This document shows positions 60,987 through 64,000 of a stretch of 64,000 nucleotides of DNA, piece after piece. Location: NCBI RefSeq assembly GCF_000021685.1, contig NC_011959.1:1797705-1861704 (forward strand), read 5' to 3'. A model generated the notes under the pieces. The model ran no database searches, was not told the DNA's origin, and worked only from the letters and a program-made list of their open reading frames with translations. This DNA is from Thermomicrobium roseum DSM 5159. GTDB lineage: Bacteria; Chloroflexota; Chloroflexia; Thermomicrobiales; Thermomicrobiaceae. The translations under genes were made by a program, and so were the position numbers. Position 1 is the first letter of the stretch, and each line of letters starts with the position of its first letter.

Positions 60987-63317
60987 CTACGCTCGCTGCG
61001 CCTCTCGAATCGCCCGCCAGATCTTCTGCGGGGTGAGCGGGATGTCGAGGTGCTCGATCCCGAAGGGGGCCAGGGCATCCATGACCGCGTTGGCGATGGT
61101 CGGGGTGGAGCCGATCGTGGCTGCCTCGCCGATCCCCTTGGCACCCAGCGGGTTGAGCGGGCTCGGTGTCACCGTCTCGTCGGTCACGAAACTCGGCAGC
61201 ATGCTCGCCTTGGGGATGGCGTAGTCCATGAGCGTGCCGGTGAGGAGCTGGCCGTTCTCGTCGTAGCGGACCTCTTCCCAGAGGGCCTGGGCGATCCCCT
61301 GGGCCAAGCCGCCGTGCACCTGGCCCTCGACGAGGAGCGGGTTGATGCGGGGGCCACAGTCATCGACCGCGTAGTACTCGAGGATCTCGACCTCGCCTGT
61401 CTCGGGGAAGACTTCGACCACTGCCACATGCGTCCCGAAGGGGAACAGCACACCCGACGGCGCGTAGTAGTCCGTCGCGACCAAGCCCGGTTCGATATCC
61501 GGTGGCAAACCGGGGCTATAGGCTGCTCGTGCGATCTCGGCCAGCGTGACGGCACGGTCGGGAGCACCCTTGACGCGGTACTTCCCATCCGCGTACTCGA
61601 CATCCTCGATAGCCGCCTCCAGGAGATGAGCCGCGATGCGGAGCGCCTTCTCGCGAATCCGCTGAGCGGCCAGAAGCATCGCCCCCCCGCCGACCGCCAA
61701 GCTGCGGCTGCCCATCGTTCCCACGCCTTCGGGGACACTCTGCGTATCGCCGTGGAGAACGACGATCTGGTCGAAGTCGGCACCGATCTCGTCGGCGATG
61801 ATCTGGGCCAGTGCTGTCTCCAGCCCCTGACCGTGCGGCGAGGTACCGGTGTAGGCGATCACTGCACCGGTCGGCTCGACGCGGATCGAGGCACTCTCGT
61901 AGGGGCCGAAGCCACAGATCTCGGTATAGGTGACCAATCCGATGCCGATGAAACGGCCCTGTTGGCAAAGTTCCTGTTGCTTCTGTCGCCACTCGTGGTA
62001 GCGGGAAATCTCCAGCGCCTTGTTCAGGTTCTTCTCGTATTCGGCCGAATCGTAGCGTGCACCCGCCGGCGTTTGGCAAGGGAACTTCTCGGGCGGGATG
62101 TAGTTCAGGCGCCGGACCTCAGCGGGATCCTTGCCGAGCTTGCGGGCCAAGAGGTCCATCATCCGTTCGATGTAGTAGGCCGCCTCGGGTCGACCAGCGC
62201 CGCGGTAGGCACCGACCGGTGTGGTGTTGGTGAGCACGCTGTAGGTCTCGATCGAGAGATTGGGAATATCGTAGACCCCGACGGACATCATGGCAGTCAG
62301 TCCTGCCAGGAGCAGGAGCTTGGGGTAGGCCCCGAGATCCTGGATCACTTTGGCCCGCAAGCCGAGGATGCGCCCCTCCTTCGTTGCGGCCAGTTCGTAG
62401 TAGGCGACCTGCCCTCGTCCCTGATTTGTCGCCATGAAATGCTCGGAGCGCGTCTCGTACCACTTGACCGGTCGGTGCAGGTGCAGGGCCAGCGCAGCCA
62501 GGATGATGTCTTCCGGATAGGCACCGATCTTGGCACCGAAACCCCCACCGACTTCTGGAGCGATGACGCGCACCTGCCCATGGCTCAAGCCGAGCGCTTG
62601 GGCGAGCGAGTTCCGGTTATTGTGTGGGGCTTGCGTCGATGACCAGACGGTGACACCGCGTGTCAGCGGATCAGGGGCAGCAACCACTGCGCGTGGCTCC
62701 ATCGGAACCGAGACGAGGCGTTGCTGGTAAAAACGCTGCTTGACGATGACGTCGGCCTCGGCGAACGCCTTCTCGATATCCCCATGCTGGTGACTGGTGT
62801 GCATTGCGATATTGTTCTTCACCGTCGCGTGGAGTTGGGGCGCGCCTTCCTTCATCGTTTCTTCAGGATCGACGACCGCGGGCAGTGGCTCGTACTCGAT
62901 CTCGACGGCAGCAGCCGCGTCATAGGCGCGATACCGTTCGGTTGCCAGCACGACGGCGATCGGCTGTCCGACGTAGCGCACGCGGTCGATCGCCAGGAGC
63001 TCGTGCTGCGGTGGACCAGCCTGATCCTCTTGCTGGGCCGGTGCTTCAGCTTCCCCCTCGCCCGCGCCCAACTGGACTGCTCCCTTCAGCCACTGCTCCA
63101 GTTCCTTGTGCGTGATCACCGCGACCACGCCGGGCAGAGCCAAGGCGGGCGAAGGGTCGATCCGCTTGATGATCGCGTGCGGATACGCACTGCGGACGAA
63201 CGCCGCGTACAGCATCCCCCCGAGCTGAAGATCATCGACGTATTGTGACGAGCCGGTGATGAGCCGCGGGTCTTCCTTGCGACGGACACGTGCCCCGACC
63301 ATTCGAGTGAGTACCAT
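60987..63317 (-). CDS. Molybdopterin-binding large subunit, CoxL form II-like (copy 2)
   Basis: A 776-residue paralogue of copy 1 with the same motifs: GGGFGAKIG, AYRGAGRPEAAY near 366 and GAKGIGEAA. It differs most in an Ala/Glu/Gln-rich insert near 85-100 and in the MMSVGVYDIP stretch near 340 (copy 1: GLMACGCYDIP), which lines the substrate route, so substrates may differ. No small or medium subunit gene is adjacent in view. AAGGGG precedes the ATG at 63317. Much of its DNA is almost identical to copy 1. Confidence 0.9.
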   Translation of the reverse strand: MVLTRMVGARVRRKEDPRLITGSSQYVDDLQLGGMLYAAFVRSAYPHAIIKRIDPSPALALPGVVAVITHKELEQWLKGAVQLGAGEGEAEAPAQQEDQAGPPQHELLAIDRVRYVGQPIAVVLATERYRAYDAAAAVEIEYEPLPAVVDPEETMKEGAPQLHATVKNNIAMHTSHQHGDIEKAFAEADVIVKQRFYQQRLVSVPMEPRAVVAAPDPLTRGVTVWSSTQAPHNNRNSLAQALGLSHGQVRVIAPEVGGGFGAKIGAYPEDIILAALALHLHRPVKWYETRSEHFMATNQGRGQVAYYELAATKEGRILGLRAKVIQDLGAYPKLLLLAGLTAMMSVGVYDIPNLSIETYSVLTNTTPVGAYRGAGRPEAAYYIERMMDLLARKLGKDPAEVRRLNYIPPEKFPCQTPAGARYDSAEYEKNLNKALEISRYHEWRQKQQELCQQGRFIGIGLVTYTEICGFGPYESASIRVEPTGAVIAYTGTSPHGQGLETALAQIIADEIGADFDQIVVLHGDTQSVPEGVGTMGSRSLAVGGGAMLLAAQRIREKALRIAAHLLEAAIEDVEYADGKYRVKGAPDRAVTLAEIARAAYSPGLPPDIEPGLVATDYYAPSGVLFPFGTHVAVVEVFPETGEVEILEYYAVDDCGPRINPLLVEGQVHGGLAQGIAQALWEEVRYDENGQLLTGTLMDYAIPKASMLPSFVTDETVTPSPLNPLGAKGIGEAATIGSTPTIANAVMDALAPFGIEHLDIPLTPQKIWRAIREAQRA

Positions 63318-63386
63318 CACCGAACCCCTTCCCGACTGCTGTTCCCTTCTGCCGACGGTTCTGCGTCGTGCGAATCGCTCGGTCTC

Positions 63387-63416
63387 ATTGTCAGTCCTGA
63401 AGTACCCGTTCGTCAA
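63387..63416 (-). promoter_or_regulatory. Candidate promoter of the second CoxL-like gene
   Basis: Minus strand: TTGACG (63416-63411), 18-bp spacer, GACAAT (63392-63387). A TTGACG also lies about 85 bp before copy 1 (60915-60910), inside the inverted repeat TTGAC-N6-GTCAA, but with a poor -10. Confidence 0.4.
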
Positions 63417-63442
63417 GAGGGAAGGTCGAGATTGCCGAACGG

Positions 63443-64000
63443 TCACTCGTCTCTCTCGTCACGTGCGATCGCGACGAGATCGATCGCTTGTGCCAGATCA
63501 CCTGCTGCGATGCGGAAGTCGTCGATGCCGATGGTGGTGACGAGTTCGCGCTGGCGCTGGTTGAGCCAATGGCGGACGGCGAGCGTACCGACTGCGTGCA
63601 GGAACGCGCGGAGTTCGGTCGGTAGATGCCGGTGCAACCCGAACCGATCGAGGCGAAGAATGCGCTCGACGAGTCGGCGATTGGCTGTGCGGTAGGCGAG
63701 GACCCGCGTGCTCGGGAACACCCCCAGGAGGTCGACTCGCGGAAAGATGCTGGTGACCAGCGCTCGCAGGCTCGCTTCGTCGTATTCCCGGGCGTGGTGG
63801 GGGTTCAGCCCACTGAAAACGGCTGGCCGATTGGGAGTCGTGAGGATCAGGCGCCCCCCAGGAACGAGGACGCGACGTGCCTCGCGGAGGAGGCATTCCG
63901 GATCCGGCAGGTGCTCGAGAACCTGGAAACAGCAGATGAGCTGGAACGAGGCGGCACGGAACGGGAGGCGTTCAGCCGAGGCACGAACCCAGGTGAGGTT
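63443..64000 (-). CDS. Class I SAM-dependent methyltransferase, cut by window edge
   Basis: 185 C-terminal residues are present; the N-terminus with the SAM-binding GxGxG is beyond base 64000. The visible part starts NLTWVRASAERLPFRAASFQLICCFQVLEHLPDPE, the Methyltransf_11 post-motif region where E-x-LPF and D/Q-x-ICC...LEH are typical, followed by REARRVLVPGGRLILTTPN. Such enzymes methylate small molecules, lipids or sugars. The C-terminal 90 residues have no clear signature. It precedes the CoxL-like gene copy 2 in the opposite-edge direction (125 bp from that gene's start, same strand). Confidence 0.8.
   Translation of the reverse strand, partial: NLTWVRASAERLPFRAASFQLICCFQVLEHLPDPECLLREARRVLVPGGRLILTTPNRPAVFSGLNPHHAREYDEASLRALVTSIFPRVDLLGVFPSTRVLAYRTANRRLVERILRLDRFGLHRHLPTELRAFLHAVGTLAVRHWLNQRQRELVTTIGIDDFRIAAGDLAQAIDLVAIARDERDE

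Larger units (their letters stand above)
58501..63317. repeat. Tandem gene duplication with near-identical DNA patches
   Basis: 58741-58960 against 61227-61446 differ at only a few bases; 59616-59730 against 62100-62214 likewise; 58530-58650 against 61016-61136 likewise. Between these tracts the copies diverge strongly. The offset is about 2486 bp. Patchy identity fits gene conversion between direct repeats. Confidence 0.8.

Noticed and set aside
58690..62642. Two frames of about 580 codons antisense to the CoxL-like genes.
   Set aside because: They resemble each other only because the genes underneath are duplicated; composition is that of antisense shadow.
1..64000. Search by eye for tRNA, rRNA, CRISPR arrays, transposase genes and attachment repeats.
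   Set aside because: None found: gaps are short, and no cloverleaf-like set, regular spacer array or IS end pair was seen.

Overview
The window is high-GC bacterial DNA with dense coding, short gaps and frequent ATGA/GTGA start-stop overlaps. The gene set (adenosylcobalamin-dependent ribonucleotide reductase, form II CoxL-like molybdenum hydroxylases, lipoproteins with long Thr/Pro/Ala linkers, TAT-type signals, RNase J, an ffh-ftsY operon) fits a Chloroflexota bacterium of the Thermomicrobia type, with Thermomicrobium as my best guess. This is judged from protein style only; no search was run. I see no rRNA, tRNA, CRISPR array, intact insertion sequence or prophage, so this looks like ordinary chromosome.

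Layout. 1-9 kb: a PLP aminotransferase cut by the left edge and overlapped by an AlaX-type tRNA-editing gene, a phosphoribosyltransferase, RNase J, two small membrane proteins, then queC-ychF-YfhO-like. 9-12 kb: succinyl-CoA ligase genes (sucC-sucD) with a class II aldolase-like gene. 12-18 kb: a KstD-like flavoprotein, a two-gene 2-oxoacid dehydrogenase E1 (alpha/beta) unit with a clear promoter and terminator, a tandem universal stress protein and an Ldh-family dehydrogenase. 18-27 kb: a GIDE-domain membrane protein, a thioredoxin-fold protein, an eight-helix GGDEF protein with a decayed EAL domain, and nrdJ. 27-32 kb: ftsY-ffh followed closely by a NarL-type two-component pair; radC diverges from it. 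32-40 kb: a secreted amidase/PGRP protein, a DUF2085 protein with a GH15 glucoamylase-like enzyme, and an aldehyde dehydrogenase.

39.5-47 kb is a complete phosphate-scarcity locus, read right to left: phoB-like regulator, pstS, pstC, pstA, two different pstB genes, phoU, then a YciI-like gene. Just upstream of the regulator are four 9-bp units spaced exactly 11 bp apart, followed 9 bp later by a TACACT -10 box. This is the layout of a PHO box, although the repeat word differs from the enterobacterial one. A degenerate single-domain receiver protein and a five-cysteine small protein lie immediately upstream, and the repeats overlap the end of the receiver gene.

47-57.7 kb: GNAT, DUF72, an oligopeptide-type ABC importer without its ATPases but with a phosphodiesterase/nucleotide pyrophosphatase-like gene, a stand-alone heptose-phosphate nucleotidyltransferase-like gene, murJ and a cytosine deaminase-like gene. 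57.8-64 kb: a Uma2 nuclease-fold gene, then two tandem CoxL-like large subunits whose DNA is nearly identical in patches, with no small or FAD subunit genes in view, and a methyltransferase cut by the right edge.

Promoters found by eye are mostly TTGAC(A/G)-N16/18-TA(C/T)(A/C/G)(C/A)T; TACACT recurs as the -10 word. Start codons were chosen from ribosome-binding sites, and several are GTG.
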